From Rhodospirillaceae bacterium (GTDB taxonomy: Bacteria; Pseudomonadota; Alphaproteobacteria; Thalassobaculales; Thalassobaculaceae), in contig NZVJ01000107.1 in the NCBI GenBank assembly GCA_002701455.1, positions 19,754 to 28,461 of the forward strand: a stretch of DNA of 8,708 bases, in the 5' to 3' direction. The notes beneath the pieces were generated by a model. It did not search any database, was not told the origin of the DNA, and saw only the letters and a list, made by a program, of their open reading frames with translations. Below are positions 1 through 6,370 of the stretch, piece by piece. The stretch's first letter is position 1. Each line of letters opens with the position of its first letter. Both the position numbers and the translations under genes were made by a program.

Positions 1-201
1 GCTGGAGAATGGCAAGCAAAAAGAAAAAAACAACAGGTTGAATGGATGTGGGCTATTGTTAAAAATAGAATTATGTCGAAAATTGAAACAAACCAAAACG
101 TGCAGCGCCTTGCGCCTCAACTTGAGTTGAGAGTATCTGAGGCCAAAGTCACACCAGCTTTAGCGGCGACGGAAATTTTAACAGCTATAGATAGCGAGTA
201 A
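1..201 (+). CDS. meaB: MeaB-type GTPase (methylmalonyl-CoA mutase chaperone), C-terminal end only
   Basis: An open frame runs from the window edge to a TAA at 199-201, giving 66 residues; the start and the G domain lie upstream of the window. The visible part matches the C-terminal arm of MeaB/ArgK-family GTPases: a basic stretch (WQAKRKKQQVEWMW), a helical segment, then the typical ending with 'TPALAATEILTAI'. MeaB is a cytosolic P-loop GTPase that protects and reloads the B12-dependent methylmalonyl-CoA mutase; the C-terminal arm serves in dimerisation. The identity rests on remembered family resemblance of this tail alone, because no nucleotide-binding motif is in view. The next gene begins 13 bases after the stop on the same strand, so the two may be co-transcribed, although no functional link is obvious. 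Confidence 0.75.
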   Translation, partial: AGEWQAKRKKQQVEWMWAIVKNRIMSKIETNQNVQRLAPQLELRVSEAKVTPALAATEILTAIDSE

Positions 202-202
202 C

Positions 203-209
203 AGGGAGG
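203..209 (+). promoter_or_regulatory. Strong Shine-Dalgarno that supports a TTG start
   Basis: AGGGAGG lies just after the meaB stop and ends 5 bases before a TTG codon at 215. This is the best ribosome binding site in the window and is the main reason for starting the aldolase-like gene at 215. The alternative, ATG at 245, has only a GGAAG at 235-239. Confidence 0.6.
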
Positions 210-214
210 TTCCT

Positions 215-1339
215 TTGATACAAAACAAACCAGCGGAAGTTGGGATGTCTATTCAAGATGTAGATACACCAGCTCTAATTATTGATCTGGATGCTTTTGA
301 GCATAATTTAAATTTAATGTCGAAATCAGTTGCGAATTTAGGCATTGCCCACCGACCTCATGCTAAAACGCATAAGTCACCGGTGATAGCTCGTAAACAA
401 ATTGCCGTTGGCGCTGTAGGGCAGTGCTGTCAAAAAGTATCCGAAGCCGAAGTCCTCGTCGCGGGCGGGGTAGATGATGTCTTGATCTCTAATCAAGTTG
501 TTGGTTCACAGAAACTTGAACGCTTGGCTGGGCTAGCATGTCAGGCAAGGATAGGTGTATGTGTGGATAATCAAGAGAATGTAGAGGCCGTCAATGTCGC
601 CGCATCGAAGTTTGGATGTCAGATTAACGTCCTGGTAGAAATAGACATTGGAGCGGGTCGGTGTGGAGTAGCGCCAGGTATGCCCGCAGTTAAATTGGCA
701 GAAACTATTGAAAAGATGTCGAATCTTAAGTTTGGCGGTTTGCAAGCTTACCAGGGACGAGCTCAGCACATACGAGGGTTCTCTGAGCGAAAAATTGCGA
801 TCGAAAAAGCGAGCAAATACGTTTTAAAAACAATTGAATTTTTAAAGAAGGCGGGTATCAATTGTCCCTTAGTGACTGGTGGTGGCACAGGTACTTATCA
901 ATTTGAAGCTGGAACAGGTGTGTGGGATGAAATACAGGCCGGCTCTTATTGTTTTATGGATGCAGACTACGGATTAAATTTAACCGAAAATGGAGATTAT
1001 TTTAACACTTTCCGAAACAGTTTATTTGTTCTATCAACAATAATGAGTGCTCCAACAAAAGACAGAGCAGTCCTGGACGCAGGTCATAAAGCCTCAGCGA
1101 TAGATTCCGGGTTGCCCAGGGTAGTGGATCTACCTGATGTAGAATTCGTTGGCGCATCTGACGAGCATGGAACCCTGGCGTTGGGTCGTAATGCACCGGC
1201 CGTATCATTAGGACAGAAGATTAAGTTAATCCCTGGACACTGTGATCCAACTGTAAATTTACATGATTGGTATGTTGGGGTTCGTGAAAATGTTGTGGAG
1301 GCTATGTGGCCAGTCGCAGCCCGTGGCGCAACCTTTTAG
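215..1339 (+). CDS. D-threonine aldolase / 3-hydroxy-D-aspartate aldolase family PLP enzyme (DSD1-like)
   Basis: A 374-residue cytosolic fold-type III PLP enzyme (alanine-racemase-like TIM barrel plus a C-terminal beta domain). Family members cleave D-3-hydroxy amino acids, such as D-threonine or 3-hydroxy-D-aspartate, to glycine plus an aldehyde or glyoxylate. The N-terminal barrel opens with 'VDTPALIIDLDAFEHN' (about 16-31). The PLP lysine is K51 in RPHAKTHK, and the phosphate-binding glycines are in TGGGTGTY (221-228). Near the C-terminus, GHCDPT (341-346) gives H342 and D344. This His-x-Asp pair matches the divalent-metal site of D-threonine aldolases; eukaryotic D-serine dehydratases have His-x-Cys. 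The length is normal for the family. The start is either TTG at 215, with a strong ribosome site, or ATG at 245, which fits homologues that begin close to the 'DTPAL' motif. The gene is 13 bases after meaB and 74 bases before sufE. No beta-hydroxyaspartate-cycle partners are in view, so the substrate is open. Confidence 0.9.
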   Translation: MIQNKPAEVGMSIQDVDTPALIIDLDAFEHNLNLMSKSVANLGIAHRPHAKTHKSPVIARKQIAVGAVGQCCQKVSEAEVLVAGGVDDVLISNQVVGSQKLERLAGLACQARIGVCVDNQENVEAVNVAASKFGCQINVLVEIDIGAGRCGVAPGMPAVKLAETIEKMSNLKFGGLQAYQGRAQHIRGFSERKIAIEKASKYVLKTIEFLKKAGINCPLVTGGGTGTYQFEAGTGVWDEIQAGSYCFMDADYGLNLTENGDYFNTFRNSLFVLSTIMSAPTKDRAVLDAGHKASAIDSGLPRVVDLPDVEFVGASDEHGTLALGRNAPAVSLGQKIKLIPGHCDPTVNLHDWYVGVRENVVEAMWPVAARGATF

Positions 1340-1413
1340 TATTTGACTAATAGAAATTTGTCTCCAATTAATGTAAAAACTATTCGATTAAAATGCATTG
1401 GATGGGCTAGGAA

Positions 1414-1875
1414 ATGGATATAGCCGCAGCTTCAGCTCCTGAATTCTCTATAGATGAGGAACAAAGAAACTTAATCGAGGAATTCAGCTTCTTTGATGAC
1501 TGGACAGAAAGATACGAGTACCTGATAGACCTCGGACGGAAACTTCCACAATTTCCCTCCGAACACCAAATCGATGAATTTAAGTTAAAAGGCTGTCAGA
1601 GCCAGGTTTGGTTGACGGGGCAGAGTATTGAAGGAAGACTTGTCTTTAGAGCTATAAGTGACGCAGCAATTGTTTCTGGCTTAATAGCTCTACTATTGCG
1701 CGTTTTTTCCAATAGAACAGCTAAAGAGATATTGGATGTTGACTTGAAATTTCTAGATGAAATTGGTCTTGATACGCATCTCAGTCCTACAAGAAAAAAC
1801 GGACTAAACTCTATGATTCAGGCGATATTAAATCGTGCGCAAGGTGAATTAAAAAAGGAAGAAGATCAGGTCTAA
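1414..1875 (+). CDS. sufE: SufE, cysteine desulfuration protein (SufS sulfur acceptor)
   Basis: A 153-residue cytosolic protein. SufE takes persulfide sulfur from the cysteine desulfurase SufS and hands it to the SufBCD scaffold for Fe-S cluster assembly. The signature is clear: 'FDDWTERYEYLIDLGRKLP' (27-45), then the active-site loop KGCQSQVWL (59-67) with the sulfur-accepting cysteine C61. The remainder is the usual alpha/beta core. It is slightly longer than typical SufE because of an acidic N-terminal lead-in of about 20 residues. Upstream in-frame ATGs at 1393 and 1402 are cut off by a TAG at 1408-1410, so ATG 1414 is the first usable start; its ribosome site (AGGA at 1409-1412) sits unusually close to it. 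The SufU/IscU-like gene follows after a single base, so the two are almost surely co-transcribed and coupled. No sufS, sufB, sufC or sufD is in the window. Confidence 0.95.
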   Translation: MDIAAASAPEFSIDEEQRNLIEEFSFFDDWTERYEYLIDLGRKLPQFPSEHQIDEFKLKGCQSQVWLTGQSIEGRLVFRAISDAAIVSGLIALLLRVFSNRTAKEILDVDLKFLDEIGLDTHLSPTRKNGLNSMIQAILNRAQGELKKEEDQV

Positions 1876-1876
1876 A

Positions 1877-2308
1877 ATGAAACCGGTTCTATCCGACCTT
1901 TACCAAGAGGAACTTTTGGCTTATGCCGACGCCGTTAAGCGGTTTAGCCGGCTCCAAAACCCGACAGGGACAGGAACAGCAGTATCGAGAAGCTGTGGCA
2001 GCAGTGTGACCGTCGATCTAATTGTGCAAAAAGGTTTTATTACCGATATAGGTTTAGAGGTAGATGCTTGTGCCTTAGGCTCGGCTTCATCTGCTATTGT
2101 AGCAGAAAAAGTAATTGGAAAGACGCTTGATGAGATCAGCACTTTAGGTTGCTCGATATGGAGTATGTTAAGAAGCGGAGGTTCGATACCATGTGGAGAA
2201 TGGAGAAATTTCAAATTTCTCGCACCCGCAAAATCTTTGGAAAATAGGCATCAGTCAATTTGTTTGATTTTCGATGCTATAGAGAAGGCGGGTTTGACTT
2301 CAAAGTAG
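1877..2308 (+). CDS. SufU/IscU-like iron-sulfur scaffold family protein with a degenerate metal site
   Basis: A 143-residue cytosolic protein of the NifU N-terminal (IscU/SufU) fold. It starts one base after the sufE stop, with AGG at 1868-1870 as ribosome site. The family hallmarks are C40 in SRSCGSSVTVDL, C65 in DACALGSASSAI, and a C-terminal segment RHQSICLIFDAI (124-135). C40 and C65 are 24 residues apart inside, as for C41 and C66 of Bacillus subtilis SufU. The other two usual ligands appear to be missing. The Asp two residues after the first Cys (C-G-D in IscU and SufU) is S42 here, and the position of the third Cys is S127, with another Cys at 129. C92 and C106 are extra. Many alphaproteobacteria carry an IscU-like paralogue of this kind annotated only as 'iron-sulfur cluster assembly scaffold protein'. 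Tight coupling to sufE suggests a role in sulfur transfer or cluster trafficking, but classical cluster scaffolding is doubtful. The family call is firm; the function is not. Confidence 0.88.
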   Translation: MKPVLSDLYQEELLAYADAVKRFSRLQNPTGTGTAVSRSCGSSVTVDLIVQKGFITDIGLEVDACALGSASSAIVAEKVIGKTLDEISTLGCSIWSMLRSGGSIPCGEWRNFKFLAPAKSLENRHQSICLIFDAIEKAGLTSK

Positions 2309-2391
2309 TTAAAGTTTGCCATGAAAATTATTAAGTTCTAAGGTGAGAGCCTGTGTGCACTTAGATCATATATTTTATTATCATTTAGAGA

Positions 2392-2410
2392 AATCTTGCT
2401 AACCTAGATT
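2392..2410. promoter_or_regulatory. Short dyad just upstream of mntR, possible operator
   Basis: AATCT (2392-2396) and AGATT (2406-2410) form a perfect 5-base inverted repeat around a 9-base centre, ending 8 bases before the mntR ATG. The position would suit autoregulation or a weak RNA hairpin. An AT-rich TATTAT at 2376-2381 could be a -10 box, but no matching -35 is seen. The dyad is short and may be chance. The rest of the 110-base gap between 2309 and 2418 shows no gene, no clear terminator and no good Shine-Dalgarno for mntR. Confidence 0.25.
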
Positions 2411-2418
2411 GTCACAAC

Positions 2419-2910
2419 ATGGGAAATGATAAAGAAGATCCGCACGTTGGTTTAAAAGAACCAGTAGTCGATATAAAAGACTCTGATCGACGGGCTGCTC
2501 TTTTTGACCGTATACGAGCGGACCATAGTTTAGAAATAACTGAAGACTATATTGAATTGATTTCAGATTTAATAGAAATCCACGGCGAAGCTCGCGTGGT
2601 TGATCTTGCATCCCAATTAGGTGTTAGTAAGCCCACGGTGAATGCAACAATTCAGCGGCTTCAAAAAGATGGTTTTGTCTCATCGAAGCCTTACAGGTCT
2701 ATTTTTCTTACCAACAAAGGTAGGGAGCTAGCTGAGTGGTCGCGGGCGCGTCATAAGATCGTTCTTGATTTTCTGCATGCAGTCGGCGTTCCCCCCAATA
2801 TTGCAGAAGCTGACGCTGAGGGCATTGAACATCACGTTAGTGAAGTTACCTTAACGGCACTGGAGAAGGCGACAGTTATTTTAAATAGCATGCCAGAAGA
2901 AAAAAAATAG
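2419..2910 (+). CDS. mntR: MntR, manganese-responsive transcriptional regulator (DtxR/MntR family)
   Basis: A 163-residue cytosolic DNA-binding protein that senses Mn(II) and usually represses manganese uptake genes (mntH or sitABCD). After an acidic N-terminal lead of about 40 residues comes the first metal-site helix 'TEDYIELISDLIEIHGEAR' (41-59). A winged helix follows (about 60-100), with the recognition helix around 'LGVSKPTVNATIQRL' and the wing 'PYRSIFLT'. The dimerisation/metal helices carry 'SRARHKIV' and 'DAEGIEHHVSE'. By comparison with B. subtilis MntR the ligands would be D43, E46, H112, E134, E137 and H138, all present, so it should bind metal. The pattern and length resemble E. 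coli MntR (about 155 residues). No Mn transporter gene is in the window, so its target is elsewhere. There is no clear ribosome site before ATG 2419. The gene ends 22 bases before the convergent transporter gene. Confidence 0.93.
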   Translation: MGNDKEDPHVGLKEPVVDIKDSDRRAALFDRIRADHSLEITEDYIELISDLIEIHGEARVVDLASQLGVSKPTVNATIQRLQKDGFVSSKPYRSIFLTNKGRELAEWSRARHKIVLDFLHAVGVPPNIAEADAEGIEHHVSEVTLTALEKATVILNSMPEEKK

Positions 2911-2942
2911 ACTGAGCTAGTTAGAATAGGAGTTATTTTTTT
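2901..2942. terminator. Candidate bidirectional terminator between convergent mntR and the MFS gene
   Basis: AAAAAAATA at 2901-2909 and TATTTTTTT at 2934-2942 are a perfect 9-base inverted repeat. With one bulged base (G2910) the stem extends by ACT/AGT (2911-2913 with 2931-2933). The loop is about 17 bases. Both arms lie partly inside the coding ends (the lysine codons of each gene), and each strand would end its RNA in a U run. This is the expected arrangement for a shared terminator of two convergent genes. Against it, the stem is nearly all A-T, so it would be weak. Confidence 0.35.
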
Positions 2943-4453
2943 ACTTTTGCTAAAAATAAAAATGGACATATGGCAAATGCTGTCATGCAAAAAGCGTAAA
3001 AAGCGTTTATATATCCTATCATAACCGCTTGTCTTCCAACCTCCCCACTTAATGCCGCCAACCGTTCTATCCCATCGATTGACCAAATAGAAAATAACGA
3101 ATTCTGGAAAGTGAGAGCCTCATTCAGTGGTGTAATGTTTTGGGACAAATGTGCGTAGTTCATTCCACCGGTTCTGATCATAATCGCAATACTTACTGAT
3201 ATAAAAACACTGCTCCCAAAGTTCCTTACAAGGTGAAATATAGATGAGGCCTCGGCCGTATCCTTCGGACCCAACTGACTGAAGGTTACAATTGTTAAAG
3301 GAACCCAAATAAGACCAACTCCTAAACCCTGGACCCAAGTTGTCCATAAAACGTCAAACATTGTTAGGTTTATACTAAATTGCGCCATATACCATCCGGA
3401 CAAACCCTGGAGGAAAAAACCTGCAAACATTGTGTACCTTGGATCAACTTTACTGCCGCCAAGAAACATAAAGGTGAAGCCAAGAAGTGTTCCCGTTCCC
3501 CTTATGCCAAGGATTAAACCGACAATCGAATCTGGATATCCCCGGAGGGTTTGGAGCAATGCTGGTATTAAAGTGATTGGAGTAAAGTTTAGTAGCCCAA
3601 AGATAAATGCTATTAGTAAGCCAAGGGCATAGTTGCGTTTCAGTAATAGTCTTGGATTTAAAAATGGCCTATCGGAAGTTAAAGAATGGGTAATAAAAAT
3701 ATAAAGGCCTGCTATTGCAACAATCGCGCAAGCACTTATTTGCCAGTTGTCCAGCCAGTCAAGTCGTTCACCACGATCAAGCATAAATTGAAAGGCGGCT
3801 ATAGCAACTGCCAAAGAGATAAAGCCCGTCCAATCCAGATCAGCTCTTTTATCCGCTACGTGGCTTCGTATGAAAATTAGTACACCAATTAATGAGGCAA
3901 GGCCGCATGGAACCATCATATAAAAGACCCAGCGCCAACTATAGGTCTCACTTAAATATCCTCCGAGAGTTGGAGCCAAGATAGGACCTAGAACGACACC
4001 CATTCCAAAAATAGCATTTGCCTGCCCTATTTTTTCTTTGGGATAAGCGTCCACAACGATTGCTTGACACAGGGGAGGAAGCGGTGCGCCGCATGCTCCT
4101 TGCAAAACTCTATAAAATACCAATTGCTCGAGTGAAGTGGCTGTTCCGCAAAGAAATGATGATATGGTAAAACCGACCACTGCCCATATAAGGGTATTTC
4201 TACGGCCAAACCTCGTACTCAGCCAACCAGTCATCGGGGTTGCTACGGCGGTTGCGATTATGTTGAAGGTGATAATTAATGCTATTTCGTCGGTAGTTGC
4301 AGATAGTGCGCCCTTTATTTGAGGCAGTGACACATTGGCAATCGTAACTGTCATAGCATAGAGCATGGTAACCAATGTCAGCGTAATTAATATCGCAGCA
4401 TTACTTAAAGCCGATGCATTAGTTGATGCTGGAATTTTTGTGTCATTTGGCAT
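2933..4453 (-). CDS. DHA2-family MFS drug:H+ antiporter (EmrB/QacA-like), 14 TM segments
   Basis: A 506-residue inner-membrane protein, the usual size for 14-TM EmrB/QacA transporters, which export hydrophobic drugs or toxic compounds using the proton gradient. The first helix runs about 17-40 and ends in ANVSLPQIKGALSAT, typical of EmrB. The motif A loop 'GWLSTRFGRRNTL' is at 76-88. R115 in 'FYRVLQGACGAP' corresponds to motif B, and 'GVVLGPILAPTLGG' (152-165) is the antiporter motif C. 'LDRGERLDWLDN' (225-236) is the hydrophilic loop common to EmrB-type proteins. More helices follow to the lysine-rich C-terminus. The start ATG at 4453 has no strong ribosome site; ATG is the first Met before the hydrophobic region. 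No emrA-like membrane-fusion gene is adjacent, unlike emrAB operons. The gene is convergent with mntR and divergent from the aminotransferase gene. The substrate cannot be told from sequence. Confidence 0.93.
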   Translation of the reverse strand: MPNDTKIPASTNASALSNAAILITLTLVTMLYAMTVTIANVSLPQIKGALSATTDEIALIITFNIIATAVATPMTGWLSTRFGRRNTLIWAVVGFTISSFLCGTATSLEQLVFYRVLQGACGAPLPPLCQAIVVDAYPKEKIGQANAIFGMGVVLGPILAPTLGGYLSETYSWRWVFYMMVPCGLASLIGVLIFIRSHVADKRADLDWTGFISLAVAIAAFQFMLDRGERLDWLDNWQISACAIVAIAGLYIFITHSLTSDRPFLNPRLLLKRNYALGLLIAFIFGLLNFTPITLIPALLQTLRGYPDSIVGLILGIRGTGTLLGFTFMFLGGSKVDPRYTMFAGFFLQGLSGWYMAQFSINLTMFDVLWTTWVQGLGVGLIWVPLTIVTFSQLGPKDTAEASSIFHLVRNFGSSVFISVSIAIMIRTGGMNYAHLSQNITPLNEALTFQNSLFSIWSIDGIERLAALSGEVGRQAVMIGYINAFYAFCMTAFAICPFLFLAKVKK

Positions 4454-4547
4454 AACTATGCGTTTGATTTCTTCTTATTTGATTTTATAAAACTATCTAA
4501 TAGCTGAATGGAGTAGTTCTGATTGCATTTCAAGTTTTATACGCTCT

Positions 4548-4602
4548 TTGACAGTTATGAAGCAATTTTAAATTAAAGATATAATGGGTAATCCTTAAAG
4601 GA
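4548..4602 (+). promoter_or_regulatory. Candidate promoter and ribosome site of the aminotransferase gene, in a 154-base divergent region
   Basis: A perfect -10 hexamer TATAAT is at 4580-4585, placing transcription start near 4592. AAAGGA at 4597-4602 is a good Shine-Dalgarno, 5 bases before ATG 4608. A perfect -35 hexamer TTGACA is at 4548-4553, but the 26-base spacer is too long for a sigma-70 pair, so either another -35 is used or the TTGACA is chance. In the same gap, on the transporter side, there is an 8-base direct repeat TTTGATTT (4463-4470 and 4478-4485) and the palindrome TTTTATAAAA (4483-4492), which may be part of the transporter promoter. Nothing else is recognised between 4454 and 4607. 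Confidence 0.4.
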
Positions 4603-4607
4603 CATTT

Positions 4608-5729
4608 ATGACTGATTCTCCAGAAGAGATATTTTTTTTAAACGACAGCTTTCGACGGCTAATATCTACTCATTCTAATATTTCAAATATCAAGTCTTCT
4701 TTGATTTCCGGACTTAAACAGCAAAAGATACGTATGAACCTAAATGAGTTATCTGGCCCGCCATCGCCCCATGTTATTAGCAAAATTAAAGAGTCATGCG
4801 ATAAAGTTTTTAGATATCCGGACCCTATTTGGACGTCTTTAGTAAAGAAAATATCGAATTATTCAGAAAGTCCCGAAAACCGCATAGTAGTTGGCGCTGG
4901 GAGTGATGAACTGATCGCTGCTGCGGGCCGAATTACACTTTCGCCGCTTACAGATGTGATAGCGCCCACACCCTCTTTCTCAAGTTACGCGAAAACCGCA
5001 GCCGTTGCGGGTGCAAAAGTTATAAATATACCCTTGCGGGAAGATGGTTCCAATGACGTAGATCAAACTTTGAATAAGATTGGGCAAGCAACCCGGCTTG
5101 TGTTTATTGCAACACCGAATAATCCGACTGGAGTTCCACTTTCGAGCGAAGATATTGAAAAGGTAGCTAAAGGTGTTCCTGATACAGCTCTTTTAGTTTT
5201 AGACGAGGCCTACTTTGAGTTTGCTATGGAAGCTGGCTGTAGAAATAGTTTAAAAATATTGAGGCAACGTACTGGACCCTGGGCTATTTTACGAACATTC
5301 TCAAAAGCATTTGGTTTAGCAGGTTTGCGAGTTGGTTATTTAATTTGTGGTTCAGAACAAGTTTATCTTGCATTTAACGCTGCAAGAACCTCATTCAATG
5401 TGAACCGGATTGCACAAATTGCTGCGGAAGCTGCTTTGGAGGACCTAAATTACATGCAGGACATGGTAAAAAATACTATAAGCCAACGACAATATCTTTA
5501 TCGTGGTTTAGTAAATCTAGGCTGTAGGCCATTTGATAGTGTTGCCAATTTTGTGATGGCTAAAGCTCCCAAATCTGCAAAGTTAATTACTCAAGAATTA
5601 GGCAAGCAAAATATCCTAATCTCACAAATAAACCAGAATGGATTTGAGAATTATATTAGGGTAACTGCATCTGGGAAAAAGGAAACGGATATTTTCTTGG
5701 AAGCGCTACGGGTAATTTTGAGAAGTTAA
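4608..5729 (+). CDS. hisC: Histidinol-phosphate aminotransferase (HisC-like), class I/II PLP aminotransferase
   Basis: A 373-residue cytosolic fold-type I PLP enzyme. HisC transfers the amino group from glutamate to imidazole-acetol phosphate in histidine synthesis, and some homologues also act on aromatic amino acids. The HisC-like motifs are in order: 'MNLNELSGPPSP' (43-54) at the place of LxxNENPxGPSP; 'YPDP' (70-73); GAGSDELI (96-103); 'ATPNNPTG' (168-175); 'LDEAYFEF' (198-205) with D199 and Y202; 'RTFSKAFGLAGLRVGY' (229-244) with the Schiff-base lysine K233; and IRVTAS near the end with the carboxylate-binding R351. A lead of about 40 residues before the first motif is longer than in typical HisC. 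The gene stands alone, with no his or tyrA/aroA neighbours, and is convergent with the COQ9-family gene (26 bases apart). The aminotransferase call is very firm; HisC as the exact substrate class is likely but not proven. Confidence 0.85.
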   Translation: MTDSPEEIFFLNDSFRRLISTHSNISNIKSSLISGLKQQKIRMNLNELSGPPSPHVISKIKESCDKVFRYPDPIWTSLVKKISNYSESPENRIVVGAGSDELIAAAGRITLSPLTDVIAPTPSFSSYAKTAAVAGAKVINIPLREDGSNDVDQTLNKIGQATRLVFIATPNNPTGVPLSSEDIEKVAKGVPDTALLVLDEAYFEFAMEAGCRNSLKILRQRTGPWAILRTFSKAFGLAGLRVGYLICGSEQVYLAFNAARTSFNVNRIAQIAAEAALEDLNYMQDMVKNTISQRQYLYRGLVNLGCRPFDSVANFVMAKAPKSAKLITQELGKQNILISQINQNGFENYIRVTASGKKETDIFLEALRVILRS

Positions 5730-5755
5730 AACCATAAAACGGATAAATAATTGGT

Positions 5756-6370
5756 TCACTCTGATTTGTTTTTAAAACGTCCAAAGCATTTCTCGATTTT
5801 GGATTGAAAAAACATATTGAGTTTTGGTATTTGCATAACATTGTCGATCCGCCGGTCTAAAAAGGCCCAAGTTTCTTCATGCCCCTCAGATTTGTCCGCT
5901 AACCAAAAAGTGGTTGTTGACGTTAGCACCGCTGTCAATAGCATTCTTTTTGTGTAGAAGTTGAAATCAACAGACGAATCCCCCGCATTTCTCCATATTG
6001 TGTCCACGGTTTTATAGAGAGAACGGGGCGATGAATATAAAAACGAGCGAGTTATTGCTTCTTTATGATCTGATAAATTTTCAAGTCTACACTTAATGGA
6101 TAAGGAAATTCGGTCACGCACTTTTAAACTTCCCAGCTCAACAGTATTCAGATTATCTAACATTTTTCTATCGGCCCAGTCTGAAAAGTGGGCAACCAAC
6201 TCCTTGACAGGATCAGAGAATAGCGAATAAGCGTAACCTGCCCCTTTTCCTAGGCTAATTGATCCTGCGTTGAGGGATTCGTTGCTCCAGCCATCGAAAA
6301 CTATATGAGGCAATGTCGCGATAAGTAGTTCGTCTTTCAATTGTTGTAATTGGCTCGATTGGGCGGACAT
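5756..6370 (-). CDS. COQ9 family protein (rpsU-divergently transcribed protein)
   Basis: A 204-residue soluble or membrane-associated protein. In mitochondria COQ9 is a lipid-binding partner of the ubiquinone hydroxylase COQ7; the alphaproteobacterial relatives (family 'rpsU-divergently transcribed protein') are thought to serve ubiquinone biosynthesis. Recognisable segments are 'LPHIVFDGWSNESL' (20-33), 'DPVKELVAHFSDWADRKM' (53-70), 'KVRDRISLSIKCRLE' (83-97), the signature 'WRNAGDSSVDFNFYTKR' (126-142), 'STTTFWLADKSE' (151-162) and 'FLDRRIDNV' (170-178). Length is normal for the family. Its ATG (6370-6368) directly abuts the def stop (6373-6371), with no base between, so it is the second gene of a def operon and is probably translated by coupling. 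It lies on the opposite strand to rpsU, one gene removed, which supports the family call. Confidence 0.92.
   Translation of the reverse strand: MSAQSSQLQQLKDELLIATLPHIVFDGWSNESLNAGSISLGKGAGYAYSLFSDPVKELVAHFSDWADRKMLDNLNTVELGSLKVRDRISLSIKCRLENLSDHKEAITRSFLYSSPRSLYKTVDTIWRNAGDSSVDFNFYTKRMLLTAVLTSTTTFWLADKSEGHEETWAFLDRRIDNVMQIPKLNMFFQSKIEKCFGRFKNKSE

Noticed and set aside
1343..1374. TTGACT (1343-1348) with TAATGT (1369-1374) as a sufE promoter.
   Set aside because: The spacer is 20 bases and the -10 match is poor; the 74-base gap may hold a promoter but this pair does not establish it.
1393..1410. A five-codon minigene (MHWMG, stop) just before sufE, a possible leader peptide.
   Set aside because: It has no ribosome site and is in frame with sufE; more simply these are chance ATGs cut off by a TAG.
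1921..2214. A 97-codon - strand open frame opposite the scaffold gene.
   Set aside because: It mirrors a conserved gene in the opposite frame and has no recognisable features.
5730..5756. AACCA / TGGTT inverted repeat between the convergent hisC and COQ9-family genes as a terminator.
   Set aside because: Only 5 pairs with a 17-base loop and no following U run; likely chance.
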